Of a stretch of DNA of 60,913 nt, positions 29,044-42,051 are shown one piece after another. The position numbers and the translations under genes are program-made. The notes beneath the pieces were generated by a model. It saw only the letters and a list, made by a program, of their open reading frames with translations, was not told the origin of the DNA and searched no databases. Source of the DNA: Mycoplasmataceae bacterium (lineage in GTDB: Bacteria; Bacillota_I; Bacilli_A; Mycoplasmatales; Mycoplasmoidaceae); contig JAIRPI010000015.1 in NCBI GenBank assembly GCA_031257095.1, positions 1-60,913 of the forward strand. Reading direction: 5' to 3'. Position 1 is the first letter of the stretch. Each line of letters starts with the position of its first letter.

Positions 29044-30018
29044 ATGAGAATCAATGAACAAAAAATGTTTGATGAAACTATTCGTCAAATCGAGCTACAA
29101 TTTGGCAAAGGCAGTTTAACAAATTTCGAAAAAACTGATCAAAAAATTGATGTAATCCCAACTGGGTCATTAGCACTAGATAATGCTATTGGTGTCGGTG
29201 GTTATCCTAAAGGGCGTGTTGTAGAAATATACGGTAATGAATCTAGTGGCAAAACGACTTTAGCTTTGCAAGCGGTCAGCCAATGCCAAAAAAATGGTGG
29301 CAAAGCCGCTTATATTGATTTAGAGCATGCATTAGATATTCACCATTGTGAAATTAATGGCGTGAATTTAAAAGAATTATTATTGGCACAACCAGATAGT
29401 GGTGAGCAAACGTTTGCTTTAATCGAAGCACTAATTAAAACAAATATGATTGACTTAATTGTTGTTGATTCAGTAGCGGCGATGGTCCCGCAAGTGGAAC
29501 TTGAAGGTGAAATTGGCGACCAAACGATTGGTGTTCATGCGCGTTTAATGTCAAAAGGGTTAAGGGTTATTCAAGGAATGCTCGCCAAACACAACACGAC
29601 CATAATTTTTATTAATCAGATTAGGGAGAAAATTGGGGTAATGTATGGCAATCCAGAAACTACAACTGGTGGAAGGGCATTAAAGTTTTATGCTTCTTTA
29701 AGAATTGAATTACGAAAAACAGAATTATTAAAGTCTGGTAATGATTGTATAGGAATTAAAACGTGCGCTAAAATTACTAAAAATAAAGTGGCTCCACCAT
29801 TATTTAAAGCAATGATTGATATATATTTTGATAAGGGTATTGACCACACCTTAGAAATTATTGATTTTGCCATAGAAAAAGGGGTGATTGAAAAGAAAGG
29901 TTCATGATTTTATTTCAATGAAGAAAAGATTGGACAAGGGCGTGAAGCTACGAAAAAAACATTAATGGAAAATCAAGAATTATTTAACAAGGTTAAAGAG
30001 GCAACGCTAAACAAATAA
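29044..30018 (+). CDS. recA: Recombinase RecA
   Basis: 324 residues from the ATG at 29044, which has AAGAGG just upstream; the in-frame ATG at 29023, at the end of the module, would add seven residues (MYRGKRK). Walker A is GNESSGKTT; also IPTGSLALDNAIGVGGYPKGR, DSVAAMVPQVELEGEIGD and INQIREKIGVMYGNPETTTGG for L1/L2 and Walker B regions. An in-frame TGA gives the conserved Trp of GSWFYF. It catalyses strand exchange in recombination and repair. The upstream cassette and module are described separately. Confidence 0.96.
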
Positions 30019-30037
30019 ATTAAGATTTTCTATCTAT

Positions 30038-30043
30038 TATAAT
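30038..30043 (+). promoter_or_regulatory. -10 box of nfu (TATAAT, N6, ATG)
   Basis: TATAAT, ACCACA, ATG at 30050. Confidence 0.75.
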
Positions 30044-30049
30044 ACCACA

Positions 30050-30301
30050 ATGGCGAAAGTTAAGTCACTGTTAGAGCGAATAGATGACACATTACAATCA
30101 TTACGTGTTTTTATTAATAATGATGGTGGTGATTTATCCTTTGTTAGTTTTGAAAACAAAATCCTAACATTGCAAGTTACCGGCGCTTGCATTGGTTGTA
30201 GTGCATTTAGTGTTACGTTTGATCAAAATGTTAAAGAAGTTTTTTTAACCGAGTTTCATAAAGAAATAGAAGACGTGAAATTTATAACTGGTAAAAAGTA
30301 A
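30050..30301 (+). CDS. NifU-like C-terminal domain protein (Nfu)
   Basis: 83 residues: LRVFINNDGGDLSFVSFE and the cluster-binding CxxC in VTGACIGCSAFSVTF. Nfu proteins carry Fe-S clusters from the SUF scaffold to target enzymes, here plausibly MtaB. The gene stands alone, three bases from the convergent nitroreductase gene. Confidence 0.9.
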   Translation: MAKVKSLLERIDDTLQSLRVFINNDGGDLSFVSFENKILTLQVTGACIGCSAFSVTFDQNVKEVFLTEFHKEIEDVKFITGKK

Positions 30302-30304
30302 TTA

Positions 30305-30901
30305 TTATTTATGAATAAATAATAATTTGCTTGTTGGTAAATGGGTTCGTGGTTTAGTTGAACCTGAAATTGAGCCGACATTCATTTGTGCTAGTAATTT
30401 TCATGTTTTAGGAATTTTGAATTCATTACGAGCGAACTCGTCAAGTTCTTTATTAAAATGCTGAATATTAACGCCATAGCCCAAGTAGGTTAAACCGTTT
30501 CACATATTTATTTGTAACATGGCCATACTTTGGATGGCTCAAGATTCAAAATTTGCTAGTGACATATGATATTGCTCAGAAGCTTGTTTTGTTACTTGTT
30601 CATCATCATAAAACAACATTGTTGCATATCCATTTTTACACGCGGCCAACTCATCTAATAATAACTTGGGAAAGTCTTTTGGTAATTGGTTAATTACATG
30701 TGACCATATTTTAGCAACATGTTTATTTAGCAATAAAACCACCCTTGTTGACTGAACATTAAATGCAGAAGGGTGGTAATATAAGCATTTTTCAATGAAA
30801 TCAATAAATTCCTCATTTTTTAGAATTCGTTTATTAGATAATGTATAGTCGCTATGACGATTTTTTAATGTTTCGATAAATTTTTCTATCCTATTTTCCA
30901 T
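30305..30901 (-). CDS. Nitroreductase-family oxidoreductase
   Basis: 198 residues, of the group of short nitroreductases annotated as fatty-acid-repression-like (HBN1 type): NRHSDYTLSNKRI, YYHPSAFNVQSTRVVLLL, and the C-terminal GVNIQHFNKELDE. They bind FMN and use NAD(P)H. I chose the ATG at 30901, preceded by GGAG, over an upstream in-frame ATG. Native substrate unknown. Confidence 0.85.
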
Positions 30902-30965
30902 AATTTCTCCAAGGCATAGTATACAACTTTTACTAATAAAGAACAAATAAAAACAGAGTTATTTT

Positions 30966-32240
30966 TTAAGAAGCTTTTTTAAGTTTTTTCGCTTGGTAAT
31001 ATTGTTCTAGTTTTATCGTATTATCTTGCATTTCTTGGATTTGTTCGTAGCTAGTTACACTATTTAACAACGTATAAAGCATAAATTGTTGTTGTTTGAT
31101 ATCACTTGCGTAATGTTGCTCAATAAATTTAATTGCACTATCTAATTGATCCATGAGCTTGCATGCATCTACTTTCGACACTTTACCACTTAACAATGGT
31201 GCTTTTATCATTGGTGGTAAAATAGAAACAAATGCAAAGTCGCTTAATGCATCAACTTTATTTGTGTAATAGAAGGTACGAAATGTTTTAATAGTATTGC
31301 CGATATTTTTCATATCCCTTGAAACATTACTAATTTTTGATGAAAGTAAGTTTTTAATAAATAATCCAACAATTACGGTTATTGTACCAATTGGTAAGAT
31401 AATAGAGAAAATTAAATCAAGATTTACTCCTCAATAACTTAAGAATAATGCTTTTACTAAAGTATAAATATTTTGATAAAGCATTACAAAAGCAAGATAT
31501 TGTAAATTTGATTTTTGTTCTTTCATCGTATCATTATCAATTGTTTTATTGCCGCCAACTTTTTTATTAATTGATCAACAAATAATATTTAGAATTCAAT
31601 AGCTAATAACAATTAATGTTGATAAAAAGTTAAAGAAAGCAAACACAATTGCTAAACTAATAATAAAATCAGTGTACATTTTAATTTTAAACACACTCAA
31701 ACTAATTGAGCTAGTAGCATATTTAGTTTGTAATCCACATTTAATGTTTTTATGATGTTCCTTTACTAATACTCCAACAACGATTATTTGTAAAACTAAA
31801 GCGACTAAAGCGATTAATAAAGTAATAAACATGTATGAATATGCCAAATCTAAAGCATTAGCACGGTTAGTTCATGCAGTAGTTGGATCAGTCGCAGGTG
31901 CAGGGGCAGCACTATTAATAAATGTCATTAATGAGAAGTTTGTGAATAAATAACAACCTTTGGCTAAACTAGCACTATATAGGGCTTTGTAGGCCAATAC
32001 AAGAGTAGAATTTGTAATCGTACCATCGTTAATTAAATTTTTGATTTCTCTTACTGTCATTCCAGCAAAAGGATCTATTGCCTCCACACCCGGTATTCTA
32101 TAGTTTAAATATTGTTGTCGTTCAACGGTAAAATATATTGTAAAAATTAATAAACAAACAATAAAACAACATCACAAAACCATTTTAATGCATGTATATC
32201 AATCAATTCTTTGGATGATGTTTTTTGTTTTTTTATCCAT
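30966..32240 (-). CDS. Polytopic membrane protein of unknown function
   Basis: 424 residues when TGA is Trp. An N-terminal membrane segment (MVLWCCFIVCLLIFTIYF) is followed by an extracytoplasmic loop, then about five membrane segments (for example YMFITLLIALVALVLQIIVV and IIISLAIVFAFFNF-like) and a cytoplasmic helical C-terminal domain of about 115 residues rich in Lys/Gln. The start is set by a TATACT box six bases upstream. I do not recognise a family. Confidence 0.65.
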
Positions 32241-32246
32241 AAAGTA

Positions 32247-32252
32247 AGTATA
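32247..32252 (-). promoter_or_regulatory. -10 box of the membrane protein gene (TATACT, N6, ATG)
   Basis: One mismatch from TATAAT, same six-base spacing. Confidence 0.5.
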
Positions 32253-32291
32253 TCATATTGCTTTTACCGTAAATAGATAACGAATTAATGT

Positions 32292-32297
32292 TATAAT
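32292..32297 (+). promoter_or_regulatory. -10 box of the tRNA cluster
   Basis: TATAAT 15 bases before tRNA-Tyr. Confidence 0.6.
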
Positions 32298-32312
32298 AAA
32301 GAAAACTAAAAT

Positions 32313-32397
32313 GGACAGGTAGCGAAGCGGCTAAACGCACTTGACTGTAAATCAAGCACCTCCGGTTTCAGTGGTTCGAATCCACTCCTGTCCACCA
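32313..32397 (+). tRNA. tRNA-Tyr (GTA)
   Basis: Acceptor GGACAGG/CCTGTCC, anticodon loop CTGTAAA, long variable arm (class II), TTCGAATCC T-loop and encoded CCA. Confidence 0.96.
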
Positions 32398-32401
32398 GCG
32401 T

Positions 32402-32476
32402 TGGGTTGTAGCCAAGTGGAAAGGCACCAGATTTTGATTCTGGCACGCGGTGGTTCGAATCCACCCTACCCAGCCA
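32402..32476 (+). tRNA. tRNA-Gln (TTG)
   Basis: Acceptor TGGGTTG/CTACCCA with one mismatch, anticodon loop TTTTGAT, GGTTCGAATCC T-arm, encoded CCA. Confidence 0.95.
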
Positions 32477-32478
32477 AC

Positions 32479-32553
32479 GTCCCACTAGCTCAGCGGTAGA
32501 GCATTTCACTTTTAATGAAGGGGTCCGGAGTTCGAGTCTCCGGTGGGACACCA
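32479..32553 (+). tRNA. tRNA-Lys (TTT)
   Basis: Acceptor GTCCCAC/GTGGGAC, anticodon loop CTTTTAA, encoded CCA. Confidence 0.96.
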
Positions 32554-32555
32554 AA

Positions 32556-32641
32556 GCTGAAGTGGCGGAATGGTAGACGCACAGGACTTAAAATCCTGTG
32601 ATCGAAAGGTCGTGAGGGTTCAAGTCCCTCTTTCAGCACCA
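32556..32641 (+). tRNA. tRNA-Leu (TAA)
   Basis: Acceptor GCTGAAG paired with TTTCAGC, anticodon loop CTTAAAA, long variable arm, encoded CCA. Confidence 0.96.
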
Positions 32642-32651
32642 ATATAAAATT

Positions 32652-32677
32652 AAAATAGTAGATATTCTATTATTTTT
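32652..32677 (+). terminator. Terminator-like hairpin after the tRNA cluster
   Basis: A stem of about 11 pairs centred on ATAGTAGA-TAT-TCTATTAT followed by a T run, eleven bases after tRNA-Leu. Confidence 0.55.
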
Positions 32678-32716
32678 ATATATGTTTATTGATGAAATGT
32701 TAGTTGTGAAAAGTAT

Positions 32717-33634
32717 TTAAAAAATTTCGCCTTTTAGACAAATTCGACAATCACCATATGTTGCGAATATGATTAAACCTAAAAAGAAAATAAGCACAAT
32801 AACTAAAGCAACATAACAAAAACGTCTAGTTTTAATTTTCTTGGTGTTTATAAAAAATAAATAAATCTTATTTATATTTTCGCTTATTGAAACACCATTC
32901 TTTCGTTTCCATATTAAATATGGTAACAAAAATGAAAATAAAGTAATTCCAACCGCAATTCATCCGTCAAGGAAATAATGCGGTATTGGATTAGTAATTG
33001 TTGATATATAAAGAAGCGAATAATAAACCAAAACAATTATTACAGCAGGTACATAAGCTTTCTTAATAATTGGTTTGTTGTCCATTTTAATAAAAAATAA
33101 AGCAAAAATAGGATTTAATGTCATCAAACAATGGAAAGAAGGAAATGATGATACATTGATAAATGCATATTGAAAATCATTAGGAATATTTTCATACTTG
33201 CCACCTTTAAATCAATCGTAGTATCGATAATTGTAGCAAGGGAAAATGATAAAAATTAAAAACCCAATTATATATGTAAAGAGCGAACATTTAATATAAA
33301 AATAAAATGTTTTCCGACCACAAACATATAAAATAACGATTGGTAAAATTAATATTACTAAACTATAAAACCCATATACAAAACACAAGAAATGATCAAA
33401 AATATTTTTTCACATCCCAAAATAGCCAATCTTATCATCTAACGGTACTCAAATATGAAATTGATAATGCGGTGCATATTTTGCTTCTTGCAGCATAATT
33501 AATCCAGCAACGAAATAAGTTAAAAAACCTAACCCATAAGTAAAGAGCAAAGGAAGAAGAATAGTTGTGATGAAATTAAGTAGGGATAATTTGTTATCGG
33601 TAAATTGAGTTTTTTTCGCTTGATATTTACCCAT
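32717..33634 (-). CDS. PAP2-like membrane protein
   Basis: 305 residues, about seven membrane segments. SSFPSFHCLMTL stands where PAP2 enzymes have PSGH, and NPIPHYFLDGWIA matches the H-x3-D motif, so a diverged PAP2 phosphatase or inositolphosphotransferase-like protein is likely. The start is the ATG at 33634, six bases from TATAAT; a TTG 15 codons upstream precedes the promoter box and is rejected. It follows a convergent tRNA cluster. Confidence 0.75.
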
Positions 33635-33640
33635 AAAAAA

Positions 33641-33646
33641 ATTATA
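33641..33646 (-). promoter_or_regulatory. -10 box of the PAP2-like gene (TATAAT, N6, ATG)
   Basis: TATAAT, TTTTTT, ATG on the minus strand. Confidence 0.7.
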
Positions 33647-33713
33647 TTTTATATTTTCGATTGCTAATTTACTAAACAAATAAACGCTTTTTTACGACAA
33701 TACAAAACGCAGT

Positions 33714-34793
33714 TTATTTTTTAGGTTTGTTTGTTGACATTGTATCAACAGAACCTTTGACAATTAAACGATCATATACTTCTTGTAAAGTTGGTTCTTT
33801 TTGCGACATCATTTTAAAATTTATATGCTTGTTAATGATGAATTTTTGCAATTTATTAACTTGTTCGCCATCTTTGAAATTAACAATATAAACACCATCA
33901 TGTTCGATGCTTTTTTCATAATTAATTTTATTTTTTTGCAAATATGCTATTAGAATTTTGTTATTGGTAGTGCCAATCATATATTTATGTTTGGTAAATT
34001 TAGCAAGTAGTGTTTGTTTTGGTCCTGAATAAACAATTTTCCCTCCATCAAGAATTGTAATTGAATTAGCATATTGATCCAATTCTGATAAAACGTGACT
34101 AGAAATAAAAATAGCTTTATCTTTTTTAATAATTTGCAGCATTGCATCAAAAAATTCTTTTCTTGCTGTTGGATCAAGATTAGCAACTGGCTCATCCATG
34201 ACAATAATATCAGGATTATGAATTAACGCCTGGGCTAATAGAATTTTCTTTTTTTGTCCTGAAGAAAAAGAATTGGGTGAAACATTTCGCAAGTTTCACA
34301 TATTAATTTCTTGTAATTTCTGCACAACATATTTTTTAGCAATCTTTCGATTAACGCCAGACAATAACACCATTCAATATAAATATTTGTATGCGGATAA
34401 TCCTTCGGGAAATCGTGCGGATTCGGGAATATAACCAATTTTCTTTTTAGCTTGCTCAGTATTATTTTTCTGTCCATTTATTAGAATTGTCCCATTCCAA
34501 TTACTATAAGCACCAATAACTGATTTAATTGTTGTTGTTTTTCCTGCACCATTAGCACCAATAAACGCATGGAATTCACCGCGATAAACATTAAACGACA
34601 CATCATTTAGTGTTGCTTTCTTCTTTCCAAGATATTTTTTTACTAAATGACGGACAAAAAGCACAGGTTTATTAGTTTGCTTTGCATATTCATCTAAATC
34701 CTCTTTATAATATTTTTTATTAAAAATAGCGTTATAACATAAAGTGCTATCTTTGATATTTTTTACTTTTTCTTGTTTTTGGGTGCGCTTCAT
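33714..34793 (-). CDS. ABC transporter ATP-binding protein
   Basis: 359 residues. A 60-residue charged N-terminal extension precedes the ABC domain: Walker A IGANGAGKTTTIKS, signature SFSSGQKKKILLAQAL, Walker B DIIVMDEPVANLDPT, and ISSHVLSELD. A C-terminal domain of about 110 residues follows. This is an ABC-2 type exporter ATPase. Start follows the permease stop by one base, so the two form one unit. Substrate unknown. Confidence 0.9.
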
Positions 34794-34794
34794 A

Positions 34795-37227
34795 TTATTT
34801 AATGTCTAACTTTAGATATATTATGTAAGCAATACTTAAAATTAATAAGTCAATGCCAATTCAAACTATTCACAATACTGTTGGGGACATATATGGTTGT
34901 AAAGTAAATGATCCTGATAAGTTTTCATAAGCTAGTCAGTTAAGGTGTTGAAATTGTAAATTTGCCGTATAGCTATTTAAATCACGATTGAATTGTTCAG
35001 GATTACAATTATCAACATTTTTTCATGTTCAGCCTGTTTTCCATGATGTTTCTAGAAAATTCAATACAGCACGATAAATCAACGCTTTTTGATTATTGAA
35101 ATAGGTTAGCTGGCCATTGTTGTTGAGATCATTACTTGGTCAGCCAAAAGGAGAATCGGTGGGGTGGCTTTCATCTCAACTATCAATTACATATGGAAAG
35201 GCTGTGCCTATTAAAGAAAGTATACCACCATAATATGATGGGGGAATTGAATCGATTTGTTTCTTGTATAAGTTATAGATGCCTTCATTATTTTCATTGT
35301 TAATTGTCGCAAGTGGAAAAAATGGAGAGCTGCTTAATTGTGCAACTTTTTTTTCATTTGGTGAAATAATTGCTGTTTGTGAATTGTAAGCAGCACGATA
35401 ATTAAAATTAGTTAACTTATTCAGATCAGTAGTTATTTTGTTAAATAAAAAATATTGGAATTTTAATCACGCTTCAGCTAAACAAAAATTAGCTTTATAT
35501 GCATCGTTGCGATGTTCATCAATCCCAAACGCATCCTTAAATTTTGGATTATGCAATGATGGTGCTTCGGCTAAACCATCATCAAAACATTCTTGTAAAT
35601 CAGCACCTGATAAAACTAAGTGAAAAAAGTCCATTGTATTTTTCATAGTACCTGGATCTTCAAAACCAAGTTTTTGAGCTGGCGAATGACCCGAGGACAA
35701 CGCTTGCTCACTATCGGATCGCTCATAAGCTTGTATGCTCGGGTTAAAAACGTCCTCATTCCCTATATTTTCTACATTATTCTCATCAACATCATTTGTT
35801 TGTGGAATACCCGTATTACTAGGTTCATCAATTAAATAGTAATTTTTCAAATCTTCTGCATTATCAGGGAACATTTTGTCATAAATAATTTCAAAAATTT
35901 CTTTTTGAGTATCGGTGATACCAACACCTTTCGTTTGCTGATAATTCTTATCACCAACATCTTTAAAATAATCAGCATCATAAGATTGAGAAGATGATGA
36001 ATTGGGACTAACAATATTTGCGATCCTATTCATTTTCCGATCATAAGAACCACCATACCCATTGGCAATTTCTGACGCAACACTAGTTTTTGTGAAAGGA
36101 CCCAATATACAAATTTCTTCACTTTCTAAATAATTAATAACTCATGAAATAAAAGCACTCTGTAGTTCTTTATTGGAAATTAATTGGGTAATTAATTCTG
36201 GAAGTGTTTTTGGATATTCAATATCTGTAATAGATGAGACTTTGTGATTAAAAGTAATAAAAAAATTTGGTTCATTTATATTTTGATTTTGATTAATGCC
36301 TTTTTCATTAAATGTTGATAACAATTTCTTATCAAAACTATAGGCATAGTTTCCTGACAAACAAAAATACCGATCAGCATTAGTTAATAATGGATCATTT
36401 AACGCTAAACCATTATTCATTAAACTAAATTGGTTAGTAACATTAAACGTTCGATATATTGAACTTGTTGCTTGGTGTTCCACCTGATTTCAATATTCTT
36501 TTTGTCCATCGAAATCATAAAATTTTATATTTAGATTATTAGTATCGTTATCATTATCGTTAAGAATATTGGTATCAAACGGATACACAAAAGCCGCTGA
36601 GTGTAGTTTTGTATCACTAGTTAAATATTGATATGAGGTATATGCACTACCAGCCTTTGCCGATTCTTTTGATGGTGTATCAATAAGTATTGTTGTTGTA
36701 ATGGTAAAGCAAGTGGCAACTGTTACAATAATAACATTAATCAAAATAATTCAAACCTTATTTAAAAATGCGGCAATAATTAATGCAATTGCCCCCATAA
36801 ACATCAACATAATGAGGTTAGCAAGCAAGATAGAAAAAAAACAACTAAATGCTTGGTAAATAGTAACATCTTTGTAAAGCAACGTTAACCAACCACACAA
36901 CGAAAGCAAAAAGGCAACAAAAGTGCTAGCAACAAATAAAACCAAGAATTTAATAAAAGTTAAGGAGCGTCTAATAATTGGTTTGCTAGCAATAATTAAT
37001 TCACTTCCATCTTCGTTGTGGTTTTTAAAAATAATTATCGCTAGAATAGAAGCCATTAATCCTGTTGCATAAAGTAAGATCATTTGTGGGCTAAACACGC
37101 TATTGTTCCAGAACACCCACGGGCTAGTGTGTAATGCCTTCGGAACAACAATTAATAAAATAAAAATAAATAAAAAATATAAGATAACAAATACTCAAAA
37201 AGAAATTCTTTTAAAAATATTTGACAT
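34795..37227 (-). CDS. ABC-2 type permease with large extracellular domain
   Basis: 810 residues with many Trp TGA codons. An N-terminal membrane segment (FVILYFLFIFILLIVV), several more up to about residue 180, then an outside domain of roughly 570 residues rich in Asn, Asp and Ser, and a final membrane segment (VLWIVWIGIDLLILSIAYII) near the C-terminus. Layout suggests an exporter that also holds a surface domain. Co-transcribed with the ATPase gene at 33714-34793. No family assigned to the outer domain. Confidence 0.8.
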
Positions 37228-37295
37228 TAAATATTTGAAATATGTTCTACGCACAAGGTTTATATATTATTACATATTAATATAAATGTGAGTAT

Positions 37296-38546
37296 TTATA
37301 TATTAACATCTATTTGTAAAATGTAATAATTCTTTTTTCCTTTTTTTATATAAACAAAATTTTGAATAATAGCATCTTTTTTTGTAATTTTGTAGTCAAT
37401 ATTGTCAATCGGTTTGTTGTTAATAATAATTGCTTTTTGTTCTATTAACTTTCTTCCCTCAGATTTTGAGTCACAAATTTTAGCAGCAATTAATGCCTCT
37501 AAAATATTAATTTCTTTGACATTAACATTAGTAGATTGAATAGTAGAAAATGCTTCAAGTAATTCTTGTTCATTTAGTTTATCTAATGTTGAATTAAAAA
37601 AAGCACTTGCTATTTTTAAGCATTTTGCATATTCATCATTACCATGAATATCGCCAATAATTAACTCCGCTAATTTTTTTTGACCTATTCGTTTTGTGCA
37701 ATCTTGCCTGTGTAATTTTAGAATGTCTTCAATTTCATCTTTAGTTAGAAATGTAAGATGCTTAAACAACATTTCTAATTGTTCATCGGGTTGATTAAAT
37801 AAGAATTGATACATACTAAATGATGGTGTTTTCTTTTGGTCTAAATAAATAGCCCCACTTTCACTTTTCCCAAATTTCGTGCCGTCGCTTTTTGTCAATA
37901 AGTTAAAAGTAACACCACAAGCATTATTGTTATCACCAACTAATTTACGAATCATTTCAATACCAGTAGTAATATTACCTCATTGATCTGAACCACCCAT
38001 TTGTACGGTGACGTTTTTATGTGTGTATAATCAAGCAAAATCATAACCCTGGATAAGGTTATAAGAAAATTCGGTATAGGAAATTCCAGTTTCTAAACGG
38101 GACTTAATAATATCTTTTTCTAGCAAATAATTAACATTAATCAATTTACCAGCTGAGCGTAAAAAGTCAAAAAAACTCATATCTTTATATATCTCAAGAT
38201 TGTTAATTATTTCATCTACCTGCCCATATTTTTTTATTTGCTTTTCTATCGCAAGAGCATTTAAAGAAATAGTTTTTGCCTCTTGCATTATTCGTTCGCT
38301 TGTTTTTCCGCTTGGATCACCAATTTGTCCGGTTGCCCCACCAATTATAGCGATCGCATGGCATCCATACGCTTTTATTCTTCTTAAAGTTATTAGTGTA
38401 ATGTAATTACCTAAATGTAAAGAATCAGCACTTGGGTCAAAGCCGATATACGCCGTTCCCTTTTGATTTATAAAATTAATAAATTTCTGTTCATTAGTAA
38501 TGTTATTGATTAAACCACGTCATCGCAAATCTTCAAGCAACGTCAT
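37296..38546 (-). CDS. tyrS: Tyrosyl-tRNA synthetase
   Basis: 416 residues. Class I motifs: YIGFDPSADSLHLGNY (HIGH equivalent HLGN), MGGSDQWGNITTG, and KFGKSESGAIYLD (KMSKS equivalent). A C-terminal S4-like RNA-binding domain holds AAKICDSKSEGRKLI. Charges tRNA-Tyr, whose gene is in this window. Start fixed by TATAAT-N6-ATG. Confidence 0.97.
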
Positions 38547-38552
38547 ATGATT

Positions 38553-38558
38553 ATTATA
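38553..38558 (-). promoter_or_regulatory. -10 box of tyrS (TATAAT, N6, ATG)
   Basis: TATAAT, AATCAT, ATG on the minus strand. Confidence 0.75.
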
Positions 38559-38615
38559 ATGATTTTCTTTAGGGAAACCTTTATTAAAATATTTTTTAAT
38601 AAAAGTAAAAATAAA

Positions 38616-38621
38616 TATAAT
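38616..38621 (+). promoter_or_regulatory. -10 box of eno
   Basis: TATAAT 20 bases before the ATG, giving eno a short leader with AAAGAAA before the start. A hairpin (TTTATTAAAA/TTTTAATAAA, 38580-38603) lies just upstream. Confidence 0.55.
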
Positions 38622-38641
38622 TTATTCATTAATAAAGAAAT

Positions 38642-39994
<1,353 letters not shown>

Positions 39995-39995
39995 T

Positions 39996-40763
39996 TTATA
40001 AATTATCTATTTCTTCGTTGGCTTGGCCAACGATTTCACCAGGTAATCCATAATTTTTCTTTTTAGTTTTAATTGTGTTACCTAATCCTTGTTTGTCTTT
40101 TTTATTAACCGGTTTTAAATAAATCACACACGTTTCACTAATATTATCAATAAAGCAACGACGTTTGTTAGTCATGATGATATTAGCAATTAGAAATATT
40201 TGTACTAACATTCCTACCATATATAAAGCATGAACCACAGTAGTTCAAATTTTTAATTTTGAAGATTCATTGTTATTATTAGTTGTAGTAAAATTTCAGA
40301 AATTACTAAAAAAGTCACTACGTTCATGACTTGTCATAGTCATAATTGCTATACCAACAAGAATATTAGCAATAGCAAAAATAAACCAAACAATTGCTTC
40401 TTTTTTAATAATAGAGAAAATAAATTTTTTTGTTGGAATTAGATTATGAATTTGTAAACGACAAATTCATAATCCTAATGTTCGACCTTTAGTTCAACAA
40501 GGGATAAACAAAAAATCAACACAATATAAAATAGCACACAATAATCCAGCGACAAGAAATTTTCACGGTTGCATTAAAGTGATATTTTTTAAAGAACCAT
40601 TAGTAATATTATCAGTTACACATAGAATAATTAATATGCTAATACCGATCGCATTAATTGCTAGAAAATCTAACAAGCGTGCTAAAAGTCTTTGTCATCA
40701 AGCAGCAAGAGCATACGTATTCTTTTTTGCTATATCTTTATTTGTCTCTTGCTTATAGTCCAT
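39996..40763 (-). CDS. RDD-family membrane protein
   Basis: 255 residues, about four to five membrane segments. The RDD signature is in AAWWQRLLARLLDFLAIN at about residues 20-37, and a second hallmark, KGRTLGLWICRLQI, in the middle. The family is of unclear transport-related function. The start overlaps the end of the glycosyltransferase gene by 11 bases, so it is the last gene of a three-gene unit. Confidence 0.8.
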
Positions 40764-41697
40764 GTTTCTTGAATAATAATCGCAAAGCAAAAGGTTTAAT
40801 TGATGCATCAGCAAAGGCTTTGCTTAAAGGAGATAAAAAGTAATTAGCACTAGAAAAATATTTATTTTTACGTCAATTAGGGATGTTGGTGTTTAACCAA
40901 CTAGCAGCCGCTTCGCATGCTGACCCACGCACAGATCAAATATTATATGTTTGAAAAATTCGCATTAAGAAGTTTTTTAAAACAGAAGCGATCATTAAAG
41001 CTTCAATAAAAGCTTTATGCGATGTAAAAAAAGAGGTTTTACCATATGTTTTAATTAGATAATTATTTTGCTCAAAAACATCATAAAGGTTATATGTGTA
41101 GTAGTTGCTTTTTTTAAAACTAGCTAATTTACGATTAATATAGAGTATGTCGGTAGTATTTGCCAAACATTCATAAATAAATACTAAATAAAAATAAGTG
41201 CTGGTGTTATAAGTAATATTTTTATTTTTCAAGTATGGGATAGATATGACAAATGAACGTGTTGAGTTAGGTACACAATAATTCAATGGTCCACTAATTG
41301 TATGAAAAATTGAAACTTCATCTTTAATCAACTTTGTTTGTCCAAAAAGTAACACATTAGTTTTTGGATTATTAATTAAATTTTTCTTAATAGTTGAAAC
41401 AAAATCATTTGTAAGAATAATGTTTGAACCACAATAATAAACATAACCTTCGTTTAAATTTTCTAAGCATGTATTATAACTTGTGGCATGACCAAGATTT
41501 TGGTTAAATTCATAATATGAAAAATGTTTTATTTGCTTAAAATTAAATTTACTAATAATGTTTTTAACTTTATTTGTCGCTCCGTCATTAATTAATAATA
41601 ATTCAAAATCTAAATCATCTTGTTTAGTTAATGAAGTTAGCGACTCGACTAATGTAGAATAATTTTTATAAACATGATAGATTATTGTTAATTTCAT
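40753..41697 (-). CDS. Glycosyltransferase family 2-like protein
   Basis: 314 residues. GT-A fold start: MKLTIIYHVYKNYSTLVESL, then ELLLINDGATNKV and HATSYNTCLENLNEGYVYY, which match the GT2 nucleotide-binding region. The C-terminal 60 residues after the Trp TGA at 40933 are basic and helical. Probably adds sugar to a lipid or surface protein. ATG overlaps the stop of the 106-residue gene upstream (TAATG). Confidence 0.8.
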
Positions 41698-42017
41698 TAG
41701 TTTTTTAACTTATCTTTATTATCTTTCTCTTCTTCTTTTTTTGTCTCAGTTGGCTTTGGCCAATAAGACTTTAAAAAATCACTAAATCCAGGAATTGCGT
41801 CAGCGCCACCTAAGTTTTTCAATAATTCTTCAAAGCGTGAGTTTAAATTCTTGATTTTATCACTTTGACCAACAAAATTTGAAACAATATCAGCAATGTA
41901 AGCTTCGATTGTTTGAAATGGAAAATGTCCTTGCATTTTTTGTTTCAAATCATTAAAATCTTGTTTAATTTTCTCATAATCAGAACTTTCAATCTCAATT
42001 GACACCTTAACTTTCAT
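41697..42017 (-). CDS. Hypothetical helical protein
   Basis: 106 residues starting MKVKVSIEIESSDYEKIKQD; mostly helical, ending in a charged tail of Glu, Lys and Asp (TETKKEEEKDNKDKL). I chose the ATG at 42017, not the TTG farther up that would overlap serS. It begins the unit with the glycosyltransferase and RDD genes. No family recognised. Confidence 0.65.
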   Translation of the reverse strand: MKVKVSIEIESSDYEKIKQDFNDLKQKMQGHFPFQTIEAYIADIVSNFVGQSDKIKNLNSRFEELLKNLGGADAIPGFSDFLKSYWPKPTETKKEEEKDNKDKLKN

Positions 42018-42039
42018 AATAATATGGGTATTATATAAA

Positions 42040-42045
42040 TATAAT
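42040..42045 (+). promoter_or_regulatory. -10 box of serS (TATAAT, N6, ATG)
   Basis: TATAAT, ATTACA, ATG at 42052. Confidence 0.75.
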
Positions 42046-42051
42046 ATTACA